From NCBI GenBank assembly GCA_964542455.1, contig CAZIUC010000006.1, forward strand, positions 70,492 to 134,491: a DNA stretch of 64,000 nucleotides, read 5' to 3'. Position 1 is the first letter of the stretch. Each line of letters begins with the position of its first letter. The notes below the pieces were generated by a model. It was not told the DNA's origin and made no database searches. It saw only the letters and a list, made by a program, of their open reading frames with translations. The DNA is from PFJX01 sp964542455 (GTDB taxonomy: Bacteria; Pseudomonadota; Gammaproteobacteria; Burkholderiales; Thiobacillaceae). A program made the position numbers and the translations under genes. Of this stretch, positions 49,617 through 58,726 are shown in pieces.

Positions 49617-50438
49617 ATGGATGGCACGGAAACCTTTATCTCCCATTTGATCGAACTGCGCGATCGTCTGCTGCGTTCGGCGATTGCCTGGATTGTCCTG
49701 TTTGTTTGCCTGTTCCCGTTTGCCAATGATCTCTACACGATCCTGGCACAGCCGATGCTGGCCAAGCTGCCCAAGGGTGGCCAGATGATCGCCACGGAAG
49801 TGGTCACGCCGTTCTTCGTGCCGATCAAGGTGGCCATGATGACCGCCTTCCTCGGTACGCTTCCTTACATCCTTTATCAGGTCTGGGCATTCATCGCGCC
49901 CGGCCTGTATTCGCACGAGAAGAAGTTCATCGTGCCCATGGTCGTTGCCAGTTGCCTGCTGTTCGCCTGCGGCATGGCGTTCGCTTACTTCCTGGTGTTC
50001 CCCGTGGTGTTCGGTTTCATTATCGGCATCGCTCCAGTGGGCGTGGCGGTGATGACCGATATCAACAAGTACCTGGATTTCGTCATCACGATGTTCATGG
50101 CTTTCGGCATCACTTTTGAAGTGCCCATTGTGGTGATCGCCCTGGCCTATACCGGCATGGTCGAAATTAAGCAGTTCAAGGAGGCCAGGCCCTACGTGAT
50201 TGTCGGTGCCTTCGTGATCGGTGCCGTCTTCACGCCGCCGGATGTGGTGTCACAGATCATGTTGGCCGTGCCACTGTGGTTGCTCTATGAGATTGGGGTG
50301 CTGGTCGCCGCCTGGATGATACGCAGCAAAGCGAAGGAGTCGGAGACGCCGGAGGAGGAAGGCTACCAGCCCATGTCCATCGAAGACATGGACAAGGAAT
50401 TCGATCTCATAGAGGAAGAGCAGAAGAAAACGCCATGA
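49617..50438 (+). CDS. tatC: Sec-independent translocase subunit TatC
   Basis: 273 residues from ATG 49617. Six transmembrane helices; ETFISHLIELRDRLLRSAIA at the N-terminus and FGITFEVPIVVIALAYTGMV, EARPYVIVGAFVIGAVFTPP are characteristic. Binds the twin-arginine signal peptide. A strong hairpin at 50464 ends the hisB-tatC run. Confidence 0.98.
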   Translation: MDGTETFISHLIELRDRLLRSAIAWIVLFVCLFPFANDLYTILAQPMLAKLPKGGQMIATEVVTPFFVPIKVAMMTAFLGTLPYILYQVWAFIAPGLYSHEKKFIVPMVVASCLLFACGMAFAYFLVFPVVFGFIIGIAPVGVAVMTDINKYLDFVITMFMAFGITFEVPIVVIALAYTGMVEIKQFKEARPYVIVGAFVIGAVFTPPDVVSQIMLAVPLWLLYEIGVLVAAWMIRSKAKESETPEEEGYQPMSIEDMDKEFDLIEEEQKKTP

Positions 50439-50463
50439 TGTTCCGTTATGGTGCGTAATGAAT

Positions 50464-50492
50464 AAATAACGCCCCTTCATGGGGCGTTATTT
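50464..50492 (+). terminator. terminator after tatC
   Basis: A perfect 12-bp stem AAATAACGCCCC/GGGGCGTTATTT with a 5-base loop, 26 bases past the tatC stop and followed by ATTCC. The AT base of the stem provides the T-rich end. Confidence 0.8.
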
Positions 50493-50510
50493 ATTCCCGG
50501 CGCGCCGCTA

Positions 50511-50528
50511 TGCACCAGCATTTGTGCC
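50511..50528 (+). promoter_or_regulatory. candidate NtrC-binding site upstream of amtB
   Basis: TGCACCAGCATTTGTGCC has two half sites close to the NtrC consensus TGCACY-N5-GGTGCA. It stands about 120-140 bases before the sigma54-like -24/-12 site, a normal enhancer distance. The right half is imperfect. Confidence 0.5.
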
Positions 50529-50648
50529 TGCATGGGATGCTTCCGTTACCCGCATCGGAAATGTTTGTGTATTTATTTCAATAAGTTGCGGTGCCATTCG
50601 GGTTTTTTTATGCCACCGCGGCATTCGGGTGCATGACGCCCTGAATGA

Positions 50649-50664
50649 AGGCATGGCTCTTGCT
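50649..50664 (+). promoter_or_regulatory. candidate sigma54 promoter of amtB
   Basis: GGCATGGCTCTTGCT fits (T)GGCAY-N5-TTGCW with correct GG-GC spacing; only the first consensus T is missing. The expected transcript start is about 50676, some 19 bases before the amtB start. Nitrogen control of amtB through NtrC and sigma54 is common. Confidence 0.6.
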
Positions 50665-50694
50665 TACGTTCTTTCCGTTTTTCTGGAGATGACT

Positions 50695-51897
50695 ATGGAT
50701 GCTTTCAAATCAGGCGCGGACGTACTTTTTATCTTGTTGGGCGCCATCATGGTGCTGGCCATGCATGCCGGTTTCGCGTTTCTGGAACTGGGAACGGTAC
50801 GCAGGAAGAACCAGGTCAATGCCCTGGTAAAAATCCTCACTGATTTTTCGGTGTCCACCATTGCTTATTTCTTCGTCGGTTACGGCATCGCCTACGGCGT
50901 CGATTTCATGGCTGGCGCAGATCAATTGGTGATGAAAAGTGGTTATGGGCTGGTGAAGTTCTTCTTCTTGCTTACGTTTGCCGCCGCCATTCCCGCCATT
51001 GTTTCCGGTGGCATCGCCGAGCGCGCGAAATTCAATCCACAACTGGCCGCCACCTTCCTCCTGGTCGGCTTCGTCTACCCCTTCTTCGAGGGCATGGCCT
51101 GGAATAACAACTTCGGTTTCCAGGACTGGCTCAACGCCAGTTTCGGCGCCAAATTCCATGATTTCGCCGGTTCTGTGGTGGTGCATGCCGTGGGTGGTTG
51201 GATCGCCCTGCCGGCGGTGCTGCTACTGGGAGCCCGCCGCGGACGCTATCGCCACGATGGCGCCATATCCGCGCACCCGCCTTCCAGTATTCCGTTCCTG
51301 GCCCTGGGTGCCTGGATACTGACGGTGGGCTGGTTCGGCTTCAACGTGATGTCCGCGCAAACCCTGGAAGCCGTTTCCGGTCTGGTCGCGGTGAACTCAT
51401 TGATGGCGATGGTGGGCGGTACGCTGGCCGCGCTGTTTGTCGGCAAGAACGACCCTGGTTTTATCCACAATGGCCCGCTCGCCGGTCTGGTCGCGGTCTG
51501 CGCCGGTTCCGACCTGATGCACCCGTTGGGCGCGCTCGCTACTGGTGTTATCGCCGGAGCGCTGTTCGTGGCGATGTTCACCATCACCCAGAACAAATGG
51601 AAGATCGACGATGTGCTCGGTGTCTGGCCGCTACATGGTTTGTGCGGTGCCTGGGGCGGCATCGCCGCCGGCATTTTTGGCCTGCAAGCGCTGGGTGGGA
51701 TCGGTGGCGTCACTTTCGCCGCGCAACTGGTCGGCACCTTGACTGGTATCGCCATTGCTCTGGGCGGCGGCGCGCTGGTTTATGGCCTGTTGAAACTTGC
51801 GGTCGGCATCAGGCTTGACGCCGAGGAAGAGTTCAACGGCGCCGACCTCTCCATCCACAAGATTTCCGCGACGGCGGAGCGCGAAACCAACTGGTAA
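50695..51897 (+). CDS. amtB: ammonium transporter
   Basis: 400 residues from ATG 50695 (CTGGAG upstream; ATG 50689 is an alternative). About eleven transmembrane helices. The two pore histidines appear in FAGSVVVHAVGGWIALPAVL and in VWPLHGLCGAWGG. It conducts ammonium into the cell. There is no glnK beside it, so PII control, if any, is by a distant gene. The start of the longer open frame lies in the intergenic hairpin and is not real. Confidence 0.93.
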   Translation: MDAFKSGADVLFILLGAIMVLAMHAGFAFLELGTVRRKNQVNALVKILTDFSVSTIAYFFVGYGIAYGVDFMAGADQLVMKSGYGLVKFFFLLTFAAAIPAIVSGGIAERAKFNPQLAATFLLVGFVYPFFEGMAWNNNFGFQDWLNASFGAKFHDFAGSVVVHAVGGWIALPAVLLLGARRGRYRHDGAISAHPPSSIPFLALGAWILTVGWFGFNVMSAQTLEAVSGLVAVNSLMAMVGGTLAALFVGKNDPGFIHNGPLAGLVAVCAGSDLMHPLGALATGVIAGALFVAMFTITQNKWKIDDVLGVWPLHGLCGAWGGIAAGIFGLQALGGIGGVTFAAQLVGTLTGIAIALGGGALVYGLLKLAVGIRLDAEEEFNGADLSIHKISATAERETNW

Positions 51898-51957
51898 GTC
51901 CGAGGTGGGATGGGTTTCGCTATCGCTCAACCCACCCACGCAACGGTATCGACAAGG

Positions 51958-51983
51958 CTGGGGTACGCATTTGCGTACCCCAG
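51958..51983. terminator. bidirectional hairpin between amtB and glgP
   Basis: A perfect 12-bp stem CTGGGGTACGCA/TGCGTACCCCAG with a TT loop, lying between the convergent amtB and glgP genes. There is no T run. Confidence 0.6.
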
Positions 51984-51999
51984 CGCTTATACCGGGTGG

Positions 52000-54513
52000 T
52001 CAAGCACGTGACGCGGCCACCGGGGTCAGTTTCCATATTTCCGCGTTGTATTCCCGCATGGTGCGGTCGGTGGAGAATTTTCCGCTGTGCGCTGTGTTGA
52101 GTATGCTCATGCGGGCCCAGTTGTCGCGGTCGCGGTAGGCCTCGGCAGCGCGCGCCTGGGCGTCGATGAAGGCGCGGAAGTCCGCCGCCACCAGCCAGGG
52201 ATCGTGCGGGTTTCTGATCGCATGGATGATGGGGTCGAACAGGCCGGCTGAGAACTGGTTGAAGTGGCCGGATTCGAGCAGGCTCATCACTCGTTTCAGA
52301 TCAGGGTCGGCTTCGATCAGCGCATTGGGGTCGTAGCGCGGCCTGGCTGCTTCCACTTCCTCGGCGGTGAGACCGAATAAAAAGAAATTCTCGTTGCCAA
52401 CTTCCTCGCGAATCTCGATGTTGGCGCCATCCAGAGTGCCGATGGTAATCGCGCCATTCATCATGAATTTCATGTTGCCGGTGCCTGACGCCTCCTTGCC
52501 GGCGGTGGAAATCTGCTCCGATAGATCGGTGCCGGGAGCGATGATTTCCATCGCCGAGACCCGGTAGTTGGGCAGAAAGGCGACCTTGAGTCGGTCACCC
52601 ACCTGCTCGTCGCCGTTGACCATGTCGGCCACCTTGCAGATCAGGGTGATGATGCGTTTGGCGATGAAGTAGCCGGGTGCGGCCTTGCCGCCGATCAGCA
52701 CGCAACGCGGCGTCCAGTCGGCATCTTCGCCGGCTTTCAGGCGGGCATAGAGGTGGATGACATGGAGGATGTTGAGCAACTGGCGCTTGTATTCGTGGAT
52801 GCGTTTGACCTGTACGTCGAACAGGGCGTCGGGGTTGAAATCCACATTGCAATCGTGCCGCACCAGTGCCGCCAGGCGCACCTTGTTGGCACGCTTTACG
52901 TTTTGCCATTGGGCGCGGAAATCGGAGTTTTCCGCATAGGGAGCCAGTTTGTGCAGCGTGTCGAGCTGCCTGATCCAGGCATCGCCGATGTTTTCCGTGA
53001 TGAGCTTTGACATCTCGGGATTGGCCGAGGCCATCCAGCGGCGCTGGGTGACACCGTTGGTCTTGTTGTTGAACTTCTCTGGCCAGAGCTCGAAAAAGTC
53101 GCGGAACAGGCCCTCCTGCAGTAATTCGGAGTGCAGCGCGGCCACGCCGTTGACCGAGTAGCTGCCGACGATGGCCAGGTAGGCCATGCGCACCTGCGGG
53201 TCGGGGCCTTCCTCGATCAGGGACATGCGCGCTTGGCGGGCGTTGTCGCCGGGCCAGCGGCGCGCGACGGTCTTGAGGAAGCGAGCGTTGATCTCGTGGA
53301 TGATTTCCAGCAGACGCGGCAGAAGTTGCCCGAACAGGCGCACCGACCATTTCTCCAGTGCTTCCGGCAGCAGGGTGTGGTTGGTGTAGGCCATGGTGCG
53401 GCTGGTGATCGCCCAGGCCGCATCCCACTCCAAACCGTGCACGTCCATCAGCAGGCGCATCAGTTCCGGTACCGCGCAACTCGGGTGGGTATCGTTCAAC
53501 TGGAAGCAGTTCTTCTCGGCAAAGTTGCCGAGGTCGCTGCCGTGGTGCAGTACCCAACGCGTCAGCACGTCCTGCAGGCTTGCGGAGGCGAGGAAGTACT
53601 GCTGCTTCAGGCGCAGTTCCTTGCCGTTCTCGCTGGAGTCGTTGGGGTAAAGCACCATCGTGATGTTCTCGGCCGCATTTTTCGACGCCACCGACTCGGT
53701 GTAGGAGCCGGCGTTGAATTCGCCCAGATCGAATTCATCGGTGGCCGCCGCGCTCCACAGGCGCAGCACGTTGACGGTGTCATTCCTGTAACCGGGAATC
53801 GGCGTGTCGAACGGCACGGCGAGCACGTCATGGCTGTTTACCCAGCGGACATGGCGACGTCCCTCGGCATCCTGATAGGCCTCGGTGTTGCCATAATATT
53901 GGACGCGTCGGGTATTTTCCGGGCGTTCCAGTTCCCAGGGATTGCCGTCACGCAGCCAGTGATCCGGTTCCTCGACCTGCAGGCAGTTTTCAACATGCTG
54001 ACGGAACATGCCATATTCGTAGCGGATGCCGTAGCCCATCACGGGTAATTGCAGGGTGGCGCAGCTGTCCAGGAAGCAGGCCGCGAGGCGGCCGAGTCCT
54101 CCGTTGCCGAGGCCGGCGTCGTTTTCCACGTCCATCAGCTCTTCCAGATCCAGGCCCAGGCGTTGCAGGGCCGGCGCGATGCTTTCATCGAGTCCAAGGT
54201 TGAGCAGCGCGTTGTTGAGCGTGCGCCCCATCAGGAACTCCAGGGACAGGTAATAGGCGTGTCTGGCGTCCTGTTCCTCGTAGGCATAGCGGGTGCGCTT
54301 CCAGCGCTCCATGAGGCGGTCGCGCAAGGTCAGGGCAAGCGCCTGATAGGGGTAGTGGGTGGAGCGGCAATGCTTGTCACGGCCCAGGAACGTGCCGAAA
54401 TTGCGACGAATATCGAGGGCCAGCGCCTCCGAGTCCATGCCAAGCGGTGGGAGTTCGTAGAGCTCGGGCGTGGGTTTGCTGTTGCGCAGGGGTTTCATTC
54501 GGGTAGCGGTCAT
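52000..54513 (-). CDS. glgP: glycogen/alpha-glucan phosphorylase
   Basis: 837 residues, the family's normal length. EFLMGRTLNNALLNLGLDES and GNGGLGRLAACFLDSCATLQ near the N-terminus, and the PLP-binding EASGTGNMKFMMNGAITIGT near residue 680. It releases glucose 1-phosphate from glycogen or maltodextrins. It is a single gene on the minus strand; no other glg gene is in the window. Together with gnd-zwf it indicates storage glucan feeding the pentose phosphate route. Confidence 0.97.
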   Translation of the reverse strand: MTATRMKPLRNSKPTPELYELPPLGMDSEALALDIRRNFGTFLGRDKHCRSTHYPYQALALTLRDRLMERWKRTRYAYEEQDARHAYYLSLEFLMGRTLNNALLNLGLDESIAPALQRLGLDLEELMDVENDAGLGNGGLGRLAACFLDSCATLQLPVMGYGIRYEYGMFRQHVENCLQVEEPDHWLRDGNPWELERPENTRRVQYYGNTEAYQDAEGRRHVRWVNSHDVLAVPFDTPIPGYRNDTVNVLRLWSAAATDEFDLGEFNAGSYTESVASKNAAENITMVLYPNDSSENGKELRLKQQYFLASASLQDVLTRWVLHHGSDLGNFAEKNCFQLNDTHPSCAVPELMRLLMDVHGLEWDAAWAITSRTMAYTNHTLLPEALEKWSVRLFGQLLPRLLEIIHEINARFLKTVARRWPGDNARQARMSLIEEGPDPQVRMAYLAIVGSYSVNGVAALHSELLQEGLFRDFFELWPEKFNNKTNGVTQRRWMASANPEMSKLITENIGDAWIRQLDTLHKLAPYAENSDFRAQWQNVKRANKVRLAALVRHDCNVDFNPDALFDVQVKRIHEYKRQLLNILHVIHLYARLKAGEDADWTPRCVLIGGKAAPGYFIAKRIITLICKVADMVNGDEQVGDRLKVAFLPNYRVSAMEIIAPGTDLSEQISTAGKEASGTGNMKFMMNGAITIGTLDGANIEIREEVGNENFFLFGLTAEEVEAARPRYDPNALIEADPDLKRVMSLLESGHFNQFSAGLFDPIIHAIRNPHDPWLVAADFRAFIDAQARAAEAYRDRDNWARMSILNTAHSGKFSTDRTMREYNAEIWKLTPVAASRA

Positions 54514-54584
54514 GGCTGTTTGTTTATTGATTGTGTGATTGTGCTGACTAATAAACTTGATGGATTCAAGGCGGCGCGACTAAC

Positions 54585-56186
54585 TTACTCCGGCTGCACG
54601 GACTGCGCGAGCAGGGCAAGTGCCTGGCTGGCATTGAACAGGGCCGCTGTCTCGCCCCGGTAGGGTTGGGTAAACAAAGGGTGATAGGGGCGTAAATCGG
54701 TCTTCATGGGGAAATACAGTACGGCTACGCCATTCGGATTTGCCTTCAACCAATCGCTGGACTCCTGCCCATGACGCAACTCCCGCAAAGGCTGGCGCAG
54801 GCGACCGGCAAACTGGAATTGAGCATGGTACTCGCCGATGTTGGCGATGGGCCGTCCCTGGCTTTGCAGATCGGCGATGACGCGGCTGATCGGGCGCACG
54901 TCGTAGGCGGGTGACAGGGGGCGAATCAACAGCAGATGCACCAGCGTCATCGCCATCAGCGATGCGACAGCCAGTCGCACGGTGAGTCGTTCCGGTGTGC
55001 CGCGCTGGAGCGCCAGCCAGGCGGAGAGCGCTAGAAACGCATAACCACCCCATGCCGGAACCTGGGCCAGCGCCTTGCTGTTTTCCGGTAATTTCAGGTA
55101 GGGAAGAAACAGAATCAGCGCTCCCAGCGCGGCCAGCGCCAGCGCTGGCAACCAGGGGCGTGAACTATTGCGGTCATTGGCCAGCAGGCGGCCCGCAAGC
55201 AAGGCGAAAGCGGGGAATTCCGGCAGCAGGTAGTGCACTTGTTTGCCGCTTACCAGAGAAAAGGCGAGAAATGACGGCAGCATCCAGGCCAGCATCAAGC
55301 GTTGCCCCGCGTCCATTTCAAGGTTGATCCCCGCCACGCGGCGCCACAACGCTGGCCACAGGAGCCAGGGGTAAAGCAGAAGTGGCAGTAGTGGCAGATA
55401 CCACCAGAACGGGCGATTGTGGGCGAACGACTGCACCATGCGGTTGGCGGTCTGGCCCCAGAAGATGGCGTTGCGGTATTCCTCGCCGCCGGAGATGCCG
55501 GCCGGAATGGCCCACGACAAGGCCAGCGCGGTTCCGGCCAGGACAGCCAGAAACAAGCGGCCATACCATTGCTTCCAATTGCTACCGCCGCGCCCGAGCC
55601 ACCAGGGCGCGAGCAGGGCGGGCGGCAACAGATGCAGCAGCACCGCCGGCCCTTTGGCCAGGACGCCCAGACCGAGCGCGACGGCAAACAGCCCCCAGGC
55701 CAAGCGCTGTCCCCGGCTGGCGAGTACCAACGCGAGGATGCCGAGCACGGCCCATACCGCCAGCAGCAGATCGAACATGATGCCCTGGCTGTACAAGGCC
55801 CAAAGAAAGCTGCTCAACAGTATCCAGGGAGACAGGCGCGCCACCTGCGGGAGAGTCGGCCAGAGCAACCTGGCAATGCGGCGCACCATGAACAGGCATG
55901 CCAGCGTAAGCAGAGGGGAAATGAGGCGTGGCCACCATTCGTTGATACCGGTAACCAGCCAACCGGCGTGCATCAGCCAAAATAGCAGTGGCGGTTTGTG
56001 GCTGTAGGGCTCACCGTTTTTGAACGGCACCAGGAAATCACCGCGTAGCCACATTTCCCAGGCCACCGAGAGATAACGGGTTTCATCGATGGGGATGTAG
56101 CTGCGACTGGCGAAGGCCGCGATGGCCAACAGCGTCAGCCAAAAAGCCCAGAGCAAAGGGTCACGCCGCCAAAGTCTGGAAATCAC
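54585..56186 (-). CDS. GT39-type glycosyltransferase (ArnT-like)
   Basis: 533 residues from GTG 56186, overlapping the TVP38 gene stop by 4 bases. Many transmembrane helices; the N-terminal YIPIDETRYLSVAWEMWLRG and FLVPFKNGEPYSHKPPLLFW carry the acidic metal/substrate residues of the ArnT/PMT family, with a soluble C-terminal part. Such enzymes use a polyprenyl-phosphate sugar donor to glycosylate lipid A or other envelope acceptors. The upstream GT2 gene would make the donor. Confidence 0.85.
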   Translation of the reverse strand: MISRLWRRDPLLWAFWLTLLAIAAFASRSYIPIDETRYLSVAWEMWLRGDFLVPFKNGEPYSHKPPLLFWLMHAGWLVTGINEWWPRLISPLLTLACLFMVRRIARLLWPTLPQVARLSPWILLSSFLWALYSQGIMFDLLLAVWAVLGILALVLASRGQRLAWGLFAVALGLGVLAKGPAVLLHLLPPALLAPWWLGRGGSNWKQWYGRLFLAVLAGTALALSWAIPAGISGGEEYRNAIFWGQTANRMVQSFAHNRPFWWYLPLLPLLLYPWLLWPALWRRVAGINLEMDAGQRLMLAWMLPSFLAFSLVSGKQVHYLLPEFPAFALLAGRLLANDRNSSRPWLPALALAALGALILFLPYLKLPENSKALAQVPAWGGYAFLALSAWLALQRGTPERLTVRLAVASLMAMTLVHLLLIRPLSPAYDVRPISRVIADLQSQGRPIANIGEYHAQFQFAGRLRQPLRELRHGQESSDWLKANPNGVAVLYFPMKTDLRPYHPLFTQPYRGETAALFNASQALALLAQSVQPE

Positions 56187-56890
56187 GTTTTCCCCTCACG
56201 CACAGATTCGTTGATCACGGGCTGATTCGGATCGTCTACCAGGGTCTCGCCGAGATGGCGCCTTCGATATAGCCAGATGCCGATCAAGCTGGAAATGACG
56301 AACAGGGCTGCGGCCAGGGTCAGTCGCACGGTGGGGTCGAAATTCACGCCGCTTCCAGCGAGGGCGAACACCAGATTCTGCGGCAGATAGCCGAGCGCCG
56401 AACCGGCGAAGAAGGGCATCCCGCGCACGCTCGAAACTCCGGCCAGCAGGTTGGTGACCACGTTGCTCCCGATTGGCAGGAGGCGAATGATCAACGACAT
56501 GCTGAACGGATGTCCACGCAAGAAATCATCCAGTTTTCGGATGCGACCGGGAAAGCGGTGCTGGATCAAACCGCGGCCCATCCAGCGCGCATAGATGAAG
56601 GACGCGATGCAGCCGAGCACGGTGGCCAGCAGACTCAGCCCGGTACCGGCCACGAAACCAAAGGCATAGCCACCGAGAAAAGCGATCACCTGGCGGGGGA
56701 ATCCCAGGCCGGTGGCGAGCGCGCCCATGCCCAGGAAAAGCAGACTGCCAGTCCAACCCTTGCCGCGTATCTCGGCGTCGACCCAGTGCTCCGTGAGCAT
56801 GTCGCCCAGCTTGAAGGTGTCAGCCAGGAAGCCCAATGCCACAAGGCTGGCGATCAGGAGCAGCCCTTTCAGGAGGACACGCAACTCCAT
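56183..56890 (-). CDS. TVP38/TMEM64 family inner membrane protein
   Basis: 235 residues with five to six membrane segments. GLGFPRQVIAFLGGYAFGFV followed by GRIRKLDDFLRGHPFSMSLI and RLLPIGSNVVTNLLAGVSSV is the SNARE-associated (DedA/TVP38) core. Members of this superfamily act in lipid or polyprenyl-phosphate scrambling or flipping. Placement between a GT2 and a GT39 gene suggests a role in moving the lipid-linked sugar donor, which is inference. Confidence 0.85.
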   Translation of the reverse strand: MELRVLLKGLLLIASLVALGFLADTFKLGDMLTEHWVDAEIRGKGWTGSLLFLGMGALATGLGFPRQVIAFLGGYAFGFVAGTGLSLLATVLGCIASFIYARWMGRGLIQHRFPGRIRKLDDFLRGHPFSMSLIIRLLPIGSNVVTNLLAGVSSVRGMPFFAGSALGYLPQNLVFALAGSGVNFDPTVRLTLAAALFVISSLIGIWLYRRRHLGETLVDDPNQPVINESVREGKT

Positions 56891-56897
56891 GACGTAT

Positions 56898-57638
56898 TCA
56901 GGATTCGATGATGACGGGTAGCTTGGCGCGGCGAATCAGCCACATCAGCCCGAACAGATCGACAATGCCGACCCATAGACGGTTGTTCAGTCCGTACTTG
57001 GAAATGCCCCGTTCGCGCGGACGGTGGTTGACCACCACGGATACCACCTTGCCGCCGTGACGCTGAACCAGCGCGGGCAGAAAACGGTGCATGTGGTCGA
57101 AATAGGGCAAGCGCAGGAAAGTGTCCCGGCTGAAAACCTTGAGGCCGCAGCCGGTATCCGGGGTGGCGTCCTTGAGCAGGCTGGAACGAACCCTGTTGGC
57201 GACTTTCGAGGAAAAGCGGCGGAACCAGGTGTCACGCCGGTTGGCTCTCCAGCCAGCCAGCATCTGCAGGTTATCTCCCGGCTTGGCTGCACGTAGACGC
57301 GCCAAGAGCGCCGGAATGTCACCGGGGTCATTCTGGCCGTCACCATCGAGTGTGGCAATCCAGGGAAATTTCGCTGCCAGGACGCCGCTGGTAATGGCCG
57401 TGCTCTGGCCACAACTGGCGCGGTGCCGGACGATTTTCAACTGCGGTATTTCGTTGGCAAGGCGTTTGAGTTCCGCCAGCGTGTTGTCTGTGCTGCCGTC
57501 ATCGACGTAGACGATCTCGAAATCCGCCAGAGAAGCGGTCGCCGCCACAATCTCGCGAACCAGGGGTTCTATGTTGTCGGCTTCATTCTTGACGGGGACG
57601 ACTACTGCCAGGCGCTCGTCGAAAGGGGTGGGGAACAT
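56898..57638 (-). CDS. family 2 glycosyltransferase (polyprenyl-phosphate sugar transferase-like)
   Basis: 246 residues. AVVVPVKNEADNIEPLVREI, EIVYVDDGSTDNTLAELKRL and WIATLDGDGQNDPGDIPALL show the GT2 nucleotide-sugar and DXD-type motifs; ATPDTGCGLKVFSRDTFLRL is typical of dolichol/undecaprenyl-phosphate sugar transferases. The C-terminus lacks the two transmembrane helices found in ArnC. It is the first gene of the minus-strand GT2-TVP38-GT39 unit. Confidence 0.88.
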   Translation of the reverse strand: MFPTPFDERLAVVVPVKNEADNIEPLVREIVAATASLADFEIVYVDDGSTDNTLAELKRLANEIPQLKIVRHRASCGQSTAITSGVLAAKFPWIATLDGDGQNDPGDIPALLARLRAAKPGDNLQMLAGWRANRRDTWFRRFSSKVANRVRSSLLKDATPDTGCGLKVFSRDTFLRLPYFDHMHRFLPALVQRHGGKVVSVVVNHRPRERGISKYGLNNRLWVGIVDLFGLMWLIRRAKLPVIIES

Positions 57639-57980
57639 GGTCTCTTTTCCAGAAAAAGCGCGGCGATTCTAGCAGCCTGTCGCGTGATTCTCGGTCAGAA
57701 GCATGGTGCCTGGTGACCGATAAATGTCTGTTGTGGTTGGTTGGCACCGCTTGTTTCATCCCGCGGCGAGCCATATCGCGTATCGAGTTCAGGGACCGGG
57801 GCCGTTGATGTCGCTGGCTGTGTGTCTTTGGCCAACAAGATTGCAAGACTGGCTTCAATAATGCCAATCGAGTGCCCTTGACGATCATTCCTGGCCCCGC
57901 GCTCCGCGCGCCAAGTGCATTCTTCTTGCGAAAGCCGGGTATTCCTTCAGGTTCATTCGATGTGGACAAAGACTAGGGCT
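57639..57980. other. non-coding stretch between the GT2 gene and petA
   Basis: An open minus-strand frame exists (57583-57969), but it overlaps the GT2 start and shows no recognisable family or ribosome binding site. I see no supported gene; the region should hold the promoters of both divergent units. Confidence 0.5.
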
Positions 57981-58009
57981 TTAATTAGCTATCAATTTAT
58001 CTGTAGAAT
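57981..58009 (+). promoter_or_regulatory. candidate sigma70 promoter of petABC
   Basis: TTAATT at 57981-57986 and TAGAAT at 58004-58009 are separated by 17 bases, in a locally AT-rich patch about 100 bases before petA. The -10 is good, the -35 weak. Confidence 0.5.
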
Positions 58010-58108
58010 GCGCCGTTTGTTGGGCCGGCAAGTTGTTCACTCGACCTGAATATCCGAATTCGGGTGCGCAGCCGGCGAAAATTTCATCCCTCAGGCAGGA
58101 CAGACGTT

Positions 58109-58705
58109 ATGAGCGACAAGAGCGTTGATACTTCCAAACGCCGCTTTCTGGTGACCATGGCTTCGGCGGCCGGCGGTGCTGCGGCACTGGGCGTTGCGAC
58201 GCCCTTTGTCATGAGCATGATGCCGAGCGCGCGCGCGAAAGCCGCGGGCGCGCCGGTGGAAGTGGATATCAGCAAGATCGAACCAGGCATGCTCCTGGCC
58301 GTGGAATGGCGCGGCAAACCTGTTTGGGTGGTCAATCGCACCAAGGAAATGCTTGATTTGCTGGCCAAGCATGATGCCCGCTTGACTGACCCCAAATGCG
58401 AGGTCCCTCAGCAACCCGAGTACTGCAAGAACGCTACACGCTCCATCAAGCCGGATTATTTGGTGGTCGTTGGCATTTGTACCCACCTAGGCTGCTCACC
58501 GACCTTCCGCAAGGAAGTCGGTCCCGCCGATCTGGGCGCGGATTGGCCGGGCGGCTGGTTCTGCCCCTGCCACGGTTCACGTTTCGACCTGGCCGCGCGC
58601 GTGTTCAACGGTTCGCCCGCGCCGACCAACCTGGTCATCCCACCGCACCAGTATCTGTCCGACACCAAAGTGCTGATCGGTGTGGACCAGGGCGTGGCCG
58701 CCTGA
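58109..58705 (+). CDS. petA: ubiquinol-cytochrome c reductase, Rieske iron-sulfur subunit
   Basis: 198 residues from ATG 58109. A twin-arginine signal anchor (SKRRFLVTMASAAGGAAALG) is followed by the Rieske domain with the cluster ligands CTHLGCSP and CPCHGSRFD. Exported folded by the Tat system, also encoded in this window. It passes electrons from ubiquinol to cytochrome c1 in the bc1 complex. First gene of petABC. Confidence 0.98.
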   Translation: MSDKSVDTSKRRFLVTMASAAGGAAALGVATPFVMSMMPSARAKAAGAPVEVDISKIEPGMLLAVEWRGKPVWVVNRTKEMLDLLAKHDARLTDPKCEVPQQPEYCKNATRSIKPDYLVVVGICTHLGCSPTFRKEVGPADLGADWPGGWFCPCHGSRFDLAARVFNGSPAPTNLVIPPHQYLSDTKVLIGVDQGVAA

Positions 58706-58726
58706 TTGCATAAAGGGACTTGAACA

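Noticed and set aside
57583..57969. Minus-strand open frame before the GT2 gene
   Set aside because: No ribosome binding site, no family features, and it overlaps the GT2 start; the region is better explained as promoter DNA.
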